Below the pieces are notes generated by a model. The model was not told the origin of the DNA, searched no databases, and was given only the letters and a program-made list of their open reading frames with translations. Made by a program: the position numbers and the translations under genes. This document shows, piece after piece, positions 11,905 through 22,650 of a stretch of 64,000 nucleotides of DNA; within the stretch, counting starts at the first letter, position 1, and every line of letters begins with the position of its first letter. The DNA comes from Camillea tinctor (Eukaryota > Ascomycota > Sordariomycetes > Xylariales > Xylariaceae), in contig MU394053.1 in NCBI GenBank assembly GCA_022578605.1, positions 497,960 to 561,959 on the forward strand, given 5' to 3'.

Positions 11905-13108
11905 TTTACTCTTCAACTCACAGTAGCCCTAATGTACAATACCTTTTCATTACCTAGTTAAGAAGAAAACTAGCTTTATTAAATGGCTAAACAAAATGTT
12001 AAGCAATACATAACCAGAAGCAGTCATACCACAATATGTCGATAGAGATACGGTCGGCATCACGTTTTCGCAATTACACTGCATTTTCCGGTACCGCGTC
12101 TGATTGTAATTCCGCACGTCAGCATCATCATCCGAGCCTCAATCAAACCCATTTTACATTTACTATATCTTGATAGCAATTGGAGGGGGTCCGAATTCAG
12201 CTGCACGGCATCATATCTGACCTGTACAAGGATTCCAGAAAATATAGGGTAATAGGTGAATCGGAAATGTAGTCCGAGAATGTGACACTGCGGGTCCGGA
12301 ATTTGAAGACCGAAGAATAAGTCGGGTGGGTGGGAATGCCTCTGCTCATGTAGTAGTATGCGTCATTGCGGAAATCTTACCCCGGAGTATACATGGTTTC
12401 GGGACCTGCCCCTTTTCGCGGGGATTGTGGAGATAGGCATTTACCCCATGGAGATAATCCTGGTCGAACGAATAGGGGTCACATACAACTAGGCTTATAC
12501 TCCGCACTCCGATCCGGGACTTTAACAAGTTAGTATTGGGGTATTGGGGAAGACGCAAGCTTACCTAGGTAGGTAGTCAATGTATTAGAGCAACTCGCAT
12601 TGTTATGTTCAATATACTTGCTTGGGTTAGACCCACTCCTCAAATGATATTGAATCTTTCTACTCTTAGGTATATTCTGAATTTAAAGATTAGACTTTTT
12701 ATGACACGTTGACTTGTAAAAATGAATTGTCTATCATATCGTGTAAAACTATCAGAAATTCAGAAACAATTACTCTCTAGAAAGGCATTGAACATCAACA
12801 TATAATAGTAGGAGTAGCTATTGTACTGCCCAACATGAATAGGGGCCTATAGACAAGGAATAGCTGTGTAGAGCAATCACATCTCTTGATTCTTTTTAGA
12901 GCTTAAATTTATATATAAATGAGTTATTTCACCACGATATATATCTAATCTAGGAACCAAATCAGGCGTTTCATCATTATAAAGGATGGCTATAATCACG
13001 CTTGGAAGTTGTCATAATTTTCAGGGCATTAATTCATAAAAGGGAAAGCTAACACCTATTCCTATTCAAACCTAGGTAGATAGATAAAAAAGAAATATTT
13101 GATCAATC
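11905..13108. other. Spacer with ALDH promoter and monooxygenase 3' side
   Basis: No credible coding frame. The ALDH promoter side holds GGGTCCGGAATTTGA at 12292-12306 and several CGG/CCG triplets around 12494-12520. The monooxygenase side (about 12600-13108) is AT-rich. Confidence 0.5.
12292..12306. promoter_or_regulatory. GGGTCCGGAATTTGA word shared by cluster promoters
   Basis: This 15-mer lies 388 bases upstream of the ALDH start. It recurs with one mismatch, in reverse orientation, at 18385-18399 between the transketolase and short-chain dehydrogenase genes. A shorter core, CCGGAATTTG, is at 15327-15336 upstream of the monooxygenase. The overlapping CCG/CGG could be a Zn2Cys6 target. 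Confidence 0.4.
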
Positions 13109-14906
13109 TCATTTGACCAAGCTGACAAACTTCATCCCATTCCCGACCATTAACCCCTTTCCCACTCTAGCGTAAAGAATCACCGCCAGAAGCAGAATCT
13201 TCAGGGGGGTAGACATCGTCCTGAAGATCCGTAGCATAGAATAAAAGGGCCACCAGGCACTAGTCCCAGTGACATTGAAAGCCGACCAGTCGGGGAAATA
13301 CGTCCTCCACCAGAAGGACCGAGCAAGCCCGGGCCACGACGCCGCATTGCGCCCGTAGTCGCCGATATACCAATTGGAGCAGTCGCCGGCGAACACGGTG
13401 TTGGCGAGCTCGCGGTGTATGGCGTTGGTCTCGCGGTCCTCTGCCGCCTGCTTGACCTCGATGACGGTGGCCCGGCGGTCAAGCAGGGGCACGAACAGCG
13501 ACTTCACCGCGTAGTCGACCTGCGTCTCGCACGCGAACAGCGCTGAGTTGTTCGCCGGGAAGGTGTTGGGCCCGAACACGATCGCCAGGTTCGGGAAGTT
13601 GTGCACGTATGTGCCGAGGTAGGCCTGCGCGCCCCGGCACTCGCGCCACTGGTCGTGCAGCGCCTTGCCAGTGGACCCGACGATGTGCATCGGCGTGAGG
13701 AACTGCGAGACTTGGAATCCGGTTGCTAGCACGATAATGTCGAAATCGTTACGCTTGCCCGAGGCGCTCACGATGCCGGTCTCGGTTATCTCTTTGATGC
13801 CCTCGGGGATAAGGTCAACGTTAGGCAGGTTCAAGCTATCAAGATAGCCGGGGTCGAATATGCGCCGCTTGCATCCCAGGGGGAAGTCAGGAATTATCGC
13901 CTTCCAGTATTTCTTGGGCACCTTTGATTGTATGTACTGCCTTGACTCCTCCTCCTTCTTTTGGCGTTCTCTAAGGCCCCTGGGCGTTGGGAAGTATGTC
14001 GTCGTCTCTTCGTCGGCATCCAAGAAAATCCTCAGACGCAGCCACCGCAGCCATAGAGGCATATATCGGAACATGGCCTTCTCGAATGCGTTGTAGTTAC
14101 GGTTGGGACGGGCGTGGAACCACTGGCCGCTTCGAGCGTACTGCGTCACGGAGGCAGCATCCTTCGCCACAGCTGGTACAACTTGCGCAGCACTGCAGCC
14201 ATTCCCGATTACAGCAACCCTCTTGCCTTTATAGTTGACGCTGTGATCCCAACGGGCTGTATGGAACATAGGGCCTTTGAAGGTCTCCATGCCAGGGAAC
14301 TTAACGTCACGGGGAAAGGAGATGGCACCAACAGCAGAAACGAACACTGTAGCGAAGCGCGAATACTCTATACCGGTCTTGAGGTCCTTGAGGCGGACCT
14401 CCCATTTCGATTTGTCATTGTGCCACTGCGCGCCGACGCACTCAACTGATGGGTGGAAGTGTCTTCGTAGGTCAAACTTATCAACAGTATCATCCATATC
14501 TGCATATTCCCACACAGTTAGTCAATCCATCCTATCACTCAGGAAAACATGATGAGGACAGACACACATTGTAGAATTTCGGGCTGTTCGCAAAGCTGTT
14601 TAGACCAGTAGGGGTTCAAGTTGAAGCTAAATGAATAGAGATGTGACTGAAGATCACAGCCACTACCAGACAAAACCAATGTTAGTCAAATCTCTGATCA
14701 AGACCAAGTTTAAGTCTGCATTATAGAGCTCTCTCTCACCAGCCTGGATATGTATTCGTCCTCCACGTTCCACCCACTCCGTCTAGTTTATCGTACATAG
14801 TAAAATCGTCGAACTGAAGGTCGTGCTTAAGGCGATAGGCCATGGCGATGCCCGCCGGGCCAGCGCCCACAATGATCGCGTTCAAGCCTCGTGCGTACTC
14901 GGACAT
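13109..14906 (-). CDS. FAD/NADPH monooxygenase, Baeyer-Villiger type
   Basis: Three exons (14906-14740, 14662-14568, 14499-13109) join in frame to 550 residues. The enzyme should use NADPH and O2 to insert oxygen into a ketone or aldehyde, giving an ester or lactone. The N-terminal FAD-binding Rossmann motif is GAGPAG, followed by DGVGGTW. The Baeyer-Villiger fingerprint FxGxxxHxxxW is seen as FKGPMFHTARWDH. A second Rossmann motif for NADPH is VAVIGNGCSAAQ, and ATGFQVSQFL marks the later FAD-contact segment. The last 35 residues contain a hydrophobic LKILLLAVILYARVG stretch that could anchor the protein to a membrane. I start at the ATG of MSEYARGLNAII because it sits at the usual distance before the FAD motif; a longer in-frame start exists at 15014. 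The substrate is unknown. Confidence 0.88.
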
Positions 14907-15779
14907 TTTGGATAGACAGATGAACTTGTTATGTTTTCGAAAAGGTTGATGAGCTCGAGAAGAAAAAAGACACAGCGAGATCTGTATATCAAGGCCATGG
15001 GATGTGTTAGACAAACATTCGATATCGGAGTCTAAAACGCCAGAATTTCAATATTCCCTCTCGCTTTTCCCCCTACGACATCCCCCTTTCTCCACGTCCG
15101 CTTGCTCGGGTGGGAAGTGTTCCTCGATCGTAGGCGTCATGTGGGAATAGCCTGCGGTTATGAAATCCGACCAACGGATTACATCCCGAACTATGTTCCA
15201 GCGGGCTAGCGGGGCTACCAATGATGCTTTCCTAAAGACATTATGAGACATTTCCTTTCATCATTGATTTTTTTCATGTCTCCGGTGACCCATTTTCATT
15301 TCGCGATGGATGTCAGCTAAGGCCGGCCGGAATTTGCTACCTACCCCTATACATACCCCAGATGAGACGTCTCAAGGTTCTGAGATTGGCAAATATAGGC
15401 GAAAATGTCACTTTAGATTATGCCAAGCCTGATGGCCTTCTCTAAAGACTGTAGAATAGGCTGTTATTCAAACAATCGTTGCTTATCTCGTCGTTACCGT
15501 CGTTTGAGTATTGACTTTTGGTCATATTATCTTAAAAGATTAGAATAACGCAGCACTTGATGGGCTCGACATAGTAATCTAGCTAGCTCGCGATGATATT
15601 ATTTACCTTTATCTCTTACACAAAATCAAGAAAAAAGTAGATGTGGGAAATCTTAGTAGACACATGCGGCTTTTAGCTATTCTAAGTCTTGATTTGAATA
15701 AGATTCTAAGAACACTCGGGAACCCAACCAAGTAAGTTTTACAAGTTGAGGGTGTAAGTCTAACTGTCCAAATATGGTA
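14907..15779. other. Spacer with monooxygenase promoter
   Basis: A 67-codon minus-strand frame at 15048-15251 has no recognisable features and I do not call it a gene. The core word CCGGAATTTG is at 15327-15336, about 420 bases before the monooxygenase start. The right end probably carries the transketolase 3' untranslated region. Confidence 0.45.
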
Positions 15780-18067
15780 TCAAATTTGGCGCCATCCAGC
15801 CATTCTCGCATTCCGCCCATCTAGTTCCTCTAGGTATTTCCTCACCCTCTTCTCGATCCCCTTAGCATCGAGCCCAAAACGATCGTAGTTACTCTCATTT
15901 GAGGCCGAATACCCGTATCCAGTCATGCTTACACTAGCTGTCACGTACCTTGCCCATGTTGTCGCGACATACTCCTCCGCGCTAATGATCGGAGTACCAT
16001 CCACAGGGAACACGCTCTCCTTATATGCCTGCGGCTGCTGGTCGAAGTGCTCGAAGCTGGGGCAGCTGACGACCCGGGTGGGAATACCCGCTTGTGTAAG
16101 CGATTCGCCCGCCGCAACCGCGTAATGCAAATTTGTCCCACAGCTCGCCAGTGTAACTTTGGCCCCGGAGATCTCTTGTATCACATAGGCTCCCTTGGCG
16201 ACTTTGTAGCGGTCTGTTGATGGCACGGCGCCAACCGGGTCGCGACCAAGTGACAACATGGTCGGGCCGGTGCGTTTTGATAGGGCGAGCATCCACGCAC
16301 CTATGACCTCTTCACCGTCGCAGGGCCTTATATAGGTCAGGTTGGGCATTGCGCGGAAGAGCGAGTCTACCTCCACGGGCTGGTGAGTTGGGCCATTTTG
16401 CCCTTCCGCGAAGGAATCATGGGTCGCAAAATGGATAACTGGGAGATGACTCAAGGCTCCCATGCGAACACCCGGTGCGGCCTGCATGTTACAGTTAGTT
16501 CACATATATAGAAACTTTTACAGCACAATTAATGAAGTATAACTCACATATAAGTAGAAGAGTAAAAATGTAGCTGTGATGGGCAAGAAGGTTCCCGGAT
16601 TATACGCAGCAATGCCGTTTGATATTGCGGTCATAGCATGCTCTCTGATCCCATAGCGGATATACCGACCAGAATAGCTGACTGAAGGGTGGAATACGTC
16701 GGAGTCCGTGTAAGACACCTTGTTAGAGTTGACCAAGTCCGCACCGCCGCCACACATAGCTGGATAAGCTGGCCATATCTTCTCAATTAACACACCATTG
16801 GCCTCTCGAGTGGCCTTTCCGCCGAACTGTGCGCTATCCATCACCTTCAAGATATCAAGCCACTGGGTTCCATTGTCGCCTTTTATGGCCCTGTCGAAAC
16901 TAGACGCTAGGTCTGGATGAGCACTCTCATACTGTCTTACCACCCCATCCCATTCTCTTTGTAGCGTCTCGCCAAAGGCTTTTCTTTCGCGGAAATATGC
17001 TAACGATTCAGGGGGCACAACATGTGTGACTGAGGGGTCTTGGCCAGCTATCCGCTTGGACAGCGCAATACTATCCGGGTCAAATGCACCGTGATGCGCC
17101 TTATACGTCCCGGCAACCTTGGTTCCTAGGCCGATAACGGTGCGGACATTGATGAACACAGGCTTGCCCCTGAGGGTCTTGGCATAGCTCAGGGTCGCGA
17201 CGAGAGCTTGCACGTCGTAGCAGCCATCAGCGACCTCAAGGACGTGCCAGCCAGAAGCCCTCATCTTCGCATTAACATCCTCCGTGTTAATCCAGTCCAG
17301 AGGCCCGTCGCATGTGACTTGGTTGTTGTCGTAGATCAGCACAAGGTTGTCGAGCTGCAAGCTCCCGGCCAAAGATACTGCTTCAAGAGCCACGCCCTCC
17401 ATGAGGCAGCCATCTCCGCTGATACAGTAAATCCTCGACTGCACAACGTCGAATCCGGGACGGTTGTAACGCGCTGCGAGGTTCTTGGAGCCGATAGCGA
17501 GGCCAACCGCATTGGCGATTCCTTGGCCTAGAGGGCCTGTCGTAACCTCAACGCCGGGGACTTCTATTTCTGGATGCGCGTGGCAGATGGTCTTATATCC
17601 GTTTGTCTTAGCACTTCCGTAGCCTTTTATTTCGTCCATAGTCCAGTTGTCGAATCCGGTCAGGTGGTTAAGAGCATAGAGGAACATAGCCGCGTGACCT
17701 ATATAAGTAGCATTAGAAACCACTTTGCATTGAATAATAATATGAGAGATAGCATAGTGCATCACTCACCGTTCGAGAGAACGAATCGGTCGCGGTCAAA
17801 CCAGCTTGGGTTGGAAGGGTTATACCGCATCGTGTACTTGTACAAGGCAACACCAATGGCCGCCATCCCTAGAGCAGAGCCCCCGTGGCCGCCGCCATTT
17901 TGGTTACAAATGTCAAAGATGAGATTCCGCAAGGCGAGCACAGCCAAGTCATCTTCATCGAGTTTTTCTCTCCAACCGGCCACCTGAGAGTCCGCCGCTT
18001 TGAGACTCCCAGATTTTGCTCCCGAGGGAACGTGGCTGTTAGTGGCCTGATTCATTGTTTCAGACAT
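15780..18067 (-). CDS. Dihydroxyacetone-synthase-like transketolase
   Basis: Three exons (18067-17770, 17698-16548, 16481-15780) join in frame to 716 residues. Transketolases move a two-carbon ketol unit from a ketose phosphate to an aldehyde using thiamine diphosphate and Mg2+. The HGGSALGMAAIGVALYKY segment resembles the formaldehyde transketolases (dihydroxyacetone synthases) of methylotrophic yeasts more than household transketolase. Further landmarks are TTGPLGQGIANAVG, the ThDP/metal motif GDGCLMEGVALEA and YDNN, YGIREHAMTAISNGIAA with the catalytic glutamate, and FATHDSFAEGQNGPTHQPVE. The C-terminus ends WRQI, so there is no peroxisomal PTS1 tripeptide, unlike yeast DAS; a cytosolic location is inferred. 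It is divergently paired with the short-chain dehydrogenase over 590 bases. Ordinary xylulose-5-phosphate transketolase activity remains possible. Confidence 0.88.
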
Positions 18068-18657
18068 GTTGAAATTTACTTTCTATCGTTGCATCATGTA
18101 GTGAATACAATGTTGGAGTTGCAGGAATACCAGCGTCAACCCGGACCTGTCTGTTTCTGTATACAAGTGGCATGAATCCATGATGGGATACTGGACATAT
18201 TTGTTAGTCAACTCTTTCGGTGGTGATGATACAAACATTGAGTATGGAACAATGGCAAACATAAGGCTTCCGTCATAGTCTAGAACATTGCATGTGTTTC
18301 CGCGTGGCTACCTGCCGAAGCCGGCGTCCAATCCAGGCCAAAGTCCACCGGAGCAAGAAATCCGTGTAGAGCCAAAACACGGTATCAATTTCCGGACCCA
18401 CCATCCCCGCGGGGATCACTGACCCGAACCATCTTTGGGGTAACTGTACGCACTAGCTAGGATGTGACCTTGCGATGTGATTCGGACCAGAGATGATAGG
18501 AATCATTCGCGATGGAATTATCGTGAGTTTTGAGCGAGCAGTGATACAAATCCTCGGGAGCCGGTCCCTTATGTTCAACTAAAGCATCATCTGTTCAGGT
18601 CTTGTCTTAACACCCAAATTATTATTCCTTTTTAGTAGGCTAAGAAAATTATACACA
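18068..18657. promoter_or_regulatory. Bidirectional promoter, transketolase/short-chain dehydrogenase
   Basis: 590 bases separate the two divergent start codons. The segment holds the shared word (reverse orientation, TCAATTTCCGGACCC, 18385-18399) and, 3 bases away, a perfect 14-bp palindrome at 18403-18416. Co-regulation of the two enzymes is the simplest reading. Confidence 0.55.
18403..18416. promoter_or_regulatory. Perfect palindrome ATCCCCGCGGGGAT, CreA-like sites back to back
   Basis: All seven base pairs match. Each arm contains GCGGGG, which fits the fungal carbon-catabolite repressor consensus SYGGRG (CreA/Cre1), in opposite orientations. This would suit catabolic genes shut off by glucose. 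It may equally be read by a Zn2Cys6 or another C2H2 factor. Confidence 0.4.
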
Positions 18658-18932
18658 ATGGCTGCATCTCAGAAAACCCCGGACCCTAACCGTTATCTGC
18701 AAAATTCAGTTCAGGATCTGCTCTCCCTTAAGGACCATACTGTGGTTATCACCGGAGGTGCTCGTGGTCTTGGGTTAGCTTTTGCCCTGGCCATAGCGGA
18801 GAGCGGCGGCAACATAGCTATCCTCGATGCTGCCGACAAGCCCCATGAACACTTCTACAAAATCAAGGAGAATTTCCCTGTGAAATTGGAATTTTATAAG
18901 TGAGTGGAGAAATGACACAGAACGGCGGGGGG

Positions 18933-18994
<62 letters not shown>

Positions 18995-20006
18995 CGGGGN
19001 NNNNNNNNNAAAATAACACTAAAACAACCACACGTTCCTTTGTACTTTTTTATTTTTTTTTTTTTTTTTTTTTTAAAAAAAAAACCCCCCCCCCCCCCCC
19101 CCCCCCCGGTCCCCCCTTTTCCCCCGGTATTCTTGAAGATAGAGAATTTGGTTGATGTGTCCGAATAATGGCTAATGACAACTTATTCTAACCTTAACCC
19201 CTAGAACCGATGTCACGAAATATGACCAGCTCAAGAAGACATTTGATCAAGTCGCCGCGGACTTTGGCCGCATCGATGGCCTGTTAGTTTTTCCCTGACC
19301 TCCACCCCTTTTTCCGCATCCAACTTGCGACTCACACAACATTCAAAAAAAAATAGAATCACAGCCGCCGGTATCTGTCCCGATGAGCCCTTCCTCGAGC
19401 GAGATCCCGAGTCCGTAGCACGATGCATGAACATCAACGTGTTGGGGACGTACTACGCGGCGCAACTGGCAGCGGCGCAGATGGACCGCCAGGAGCCCAC
19501 GGCGTTCAACCCGCGCGGGGGCTCTATCGTCCTGATCGGGTCCATCGCCGCGTATGTGGCAAGTAAGGGCCAGAATACGAGTGATTACTGCGCCAGCAAG
19601 GGCGCCGTGGTGGCACTAGCGAAGGCACTGGGCGTGGAGCTCGCGGCTAAGGGTATTCGGGTTAATAGTATTTCTCCTGGGTAGGCGATATTTCTCCCCT
19701 CTTTTCCTCTAACCTCTCTCCCCTTCTCTTCTTTTATGACTTTAGGGCTACAGAACTAACGTGGCTTGTTACAGGTACATGTTGACGGATATGACGATCG
19801 ATTTATGCAATAGAATGCCCTGGCTCGGGGAGATTATGACGAATGAGCCGCCCATGCGCCGCATAGGCGATCGGACAGACCTCAAGGTCCCGGTCGTATA
19901 TCTGCTCTCGAGGGCATCGGCCTATCACACAGGAGATGACCTTCTCATAACAGGTGGTATCCATGCGGGTCGATTGCTGGACACGCCAGTGAGCAAGGCA
20001 ATGTGA
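18658..20006 (+). CDS. Short-chain dehydrogenase/reductase, polyol/sugar-reductase-like
   Basis: Four exons (18658-18899, 19205-19282, 19357-19680, 19775-20006) join in frame to 291 residues, typical for a classical SDR. The NAD(P)-binding motif is TGGARGLG near residue 33, followed by an Asp at the end of strand 2 (AILDAAD), which favours NAD(H). The NNAG-equivalent is ITAAGI, the catalytic Ser lies in IGSIAAYVAS and the YxxxK in YCASKGAV. The C-terminus reads LITGGIHAGRLLDTP. Relatives reduce or oxidise sugars and polyols, but a 3-oxoacyl substrate cannot be excluded. Intron 1 contains an assembly gap with homopolymer runs, yet both flanking splice sites are intact, so the protein is not affected as read. 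Divergent from the transketolase. Confidence 0.87.
18900..19204 (+). other. Intron 1 of the SDR gene with unresolved assembly gap
   Basis: The intron has donor GTGAGT and acceptor CCCTAG, but its middle holds 61 consecutive G (18934-18994), ten N (19000-19009), 22 T (19053-19074), 10 A (19075-19084) and 23 C (19085-19107). A G run, a gap and then stacked T, A and C runs are more likely polymerase or assembler artefact than biology. Its true length is unknown; other introns here are mostly 50-100 nt. Confidence 0.85.
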
Positions 20007-20718
20007 AGATAGGAGCTATATTGGCAAGTGGACATGGTACATGGGAAGCAAATTTAGTGATGATACCAAAGTCAATACAAACTTGGAAACTACGAAAATG
20101 AGGATATAAGTGAATCATACCTAGGTAGTTTAAGGCTAAATAATGCGGAAATGACTTTTTTAGCTTGTATGATCCGACTTTCTACATTTACCGTAGCGTT
20201 GTCACAATTAGTCTAGAGCAACCAACTGAGTCAAGAAATAAAGGCCTGACAATAACCGAGTGGTTATTGTACCACGATTCTGTATTATACATATTATACT
20301 CCTGGCTGGGACTAACAGGTATTTCTCTGGTGTGATATGAATCTCCTCTTAAGATACACGTTATGCGCAGCTAAACAAACCTGATTTCTATGTAACTGGA
20401 AGGGATAGGTGAGCCGCAGCAAAGGCAGAGTGTATTGAAATAGATATAGGTCATATCTTGAACTCGAACAGTGAATTCATGTAGTTTCTTCTTTTAACAG
20501 TATAGTGCCTTAGATCAAAGTGGGTTTTGAGAAAGCTTCATGCGTTACAGGCACGAACGCTACCTAATCCTACAATTCAACATCATGCTCTCCTATGCTC
20601 AATGCTAGATATAATACACCCTATACGCCTCTTCCTAATCCATGCTCTCGAAATTCGTTGGTAACGCGAGAGTTCGTTCAAAACTCAAAAACAATGATCT
20701 TAATTCTCACCATCCCAT
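20007..20718. other. Convergent 3' spacer between SDR and sugar transporter
   Basis: No coding frame with protein-like features. It should hold the two facing 3' untranslated regions. Confidence 0.5.
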
Positions 20719-22650
20719 CTAAACACCATCTTGCGCTAGCTTTCCAGCCCCCGGGTTCCCATCCTGCCAGACCGACCGCGCCATATCGGCTTCGATACGG
20801 CTCCGGCGCGCTGCCTCTACCTCGCCAGTGTTATCCTGGAAGACCTGGTCCATCTGCTCGAGAGTTCGTCCAGTAGTCTCAGGGACAACGAAGTATGCCC
20901 AAACCATAGACAGAATGCAGAAGACGCAGAAGAAGACGAAAGTACCGAAGCCGGTATTCTGAATGAGCGGTGGTGTGATGAGGCCGATGATGAAGTTGTT
21001 GAGCCAGTTGGACATGGTGGCGTAGGCGACTCCCTTAGCACGCAATGAAGCTGGAAAGATTTCCGACGGCATGGCCCACGGGATAGGGCCCCATGACCCT
21101 CCATACGCCAGCATGAAGACCAGAAGGAAGGCGGTCGACACCCAGCCCGCTGCCTTGTGCGACGCCCAGCTGTCCTGGTACAGCCCCGTCAGGATCGAAA
21201 CGACCAGGTACGATATCGTCATGAAAACGCCTCCAGAGAGGAGCAGCGCACGACGGCCGAACCGGTCCAGGCCCCACAGCGCCCAGAAGGCGGAGATCAT
21301 CTGGCAGATGTTGAGCACGCCCGACATGTCGAGCTGCATTTCGTAGTCGAGGCCCATGGTGGCGAAGAGGGAGGGCGAGTAGTAGATCAGCGCGTTGACA
21401 CCGACGAATTCTAGAAAACAGTTAGCGATCGTGAGAAAGGCAAAAGGGGTTTATCAAGCGAAACTCACGTTGGAAGAACATCAGACCGATACCGACGTGC
21501 GTTCGCTTCCAAACACCCTTGCCGAAGCAGTCCAGATACCCGACCAGGTGCAGTTTGGCGCGGTTCCACTGGCTCCCGTCGTGCAGGTGAGGATGGCGCT
21601 CGACGCTGATCTCTTTGCGGTACGCGGCCTCGCTGCGGATCTCGAACCATTCGCGGAGGACCCGGCTGTCCGTCGCAGGCAGGGCGCGGAGCTTGCAGAG
21701 GACCTGCAGGGCCTCGTCGTCGCGGCCTCGCAAGGCGAGCCAGCGAGGGGAGTAGGGGAGGAAGGGGATCCCGGCACCGAGGAGGAAAGCGGGAGCCATC
21801 TACAGGAAACGCACATCGGGTCAGCTATTGCAATGGCAAGATACCATTTATAGAAAGGAAATAGAATATAGTGAACCTACCTGGATGAGAAACGGAAGCC
21901 TCCACGCCCACTCGCCGGGGATAAACCGCGTGCCGTACGTAGTGTAGAAAGCAGCCACCACAGCAGTGACGATGGAGAGCTCCTGGAGCACGAGCAACGT
22001 GCCGCGGATCTCAGGGGGCGCGATCTCGGAGATATACAAGGGCGCGACCATAGCCAGCATGCCGACGCCGATGCCGCCGACGAAGCGGCCGCCGACGAGC
22101 ATGCCGTAGCTCATGGCGCCGGTCTGCAGGGCGGAGCCGAAGAGGAAGATGATCACAGCCACCATGATGGACCACTTGCGGGAGATCTTGTCGGCGAGCC
22201 AGCCCTGGTTCATGGCGCCGAGGAAGGCGCCCAGCTCGATCATCGCCGTCACCAGGCCCTTCTTGAACCCGGCCCCCGACGCGTCCGGGCTCACCTCGGG
22301 GAACTTCTCCAGGAACTGGTCCATGACTAGGGTTACGGAGACGACGCCCTGGTCGTACCCGAACATGGCGCCGCCGATGGTGGCGAATGCCGCGCAACAC
22401 GTGACGTACTTGTTGGTGAAGATTCCCTTGAGACCTGCTTGCTGTTAGTTATTGTGATGGTAAAAGGGGGTGGGATAGAGGAGGAGGAGGAAGACAGAGG
22501 TGTGGTCGATAGGTTGGTTTGCATACCGGATGGGCCGTAGGTTTCCCTTTGCTCCCAGACAGGAGGTTCGACATGGGGAACTTTGAGGACCGCCCCGGTA
22601 CGAGTAGCCTCGACATGCTCTACGTCAGAGCCCGCTATCTTGTCGTCCAT
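20719..22650 (-). CDS. MFS sugar porter (hexose/polyol/quinate-type)
   Basis: Four exons (22650-22527, 22434-21881, 21799-21469, 21410-20719) join in frame to 566 residues. It is a 12-helix plasma-membrane importer of the sugar-porter family. Seen in order: MFGYDQGVVS in helix 1, the D-R/K motif as DKISRKWS, GGRFVGGIGVGMLAMVAPLYISEIAPPEIRG (split here from the next motif), SPRWLALRGRD, the helix-7 signature FFQQFVGVNALIYYSP formed across the last intron, DRFGRR, and the closing PETTGRTLEQMDQVF. It is the likely uptake step of the cluster. The substrate may be a monosaccharide, polyol, lactone or quinate-like acid. Its upstream region has GGTCCGACCC at 23016-23025, a weak match to the word in the other cluster promoters. 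Confidence 0.9.

Noticed and set aside
15048..15251. 67-codon minus-strand frame upstream of the monooxygenase
   Set aside because: Looks superficially protein-like but matches nothing I know; more likely leader or promoter DNA.
18934..19107. G/T/A/C homopolymer block as a regulatory or telomere-like repeat
   Set aside because: The adjacent Ns and the succession of all four homopolymers point to an assembly artefact.
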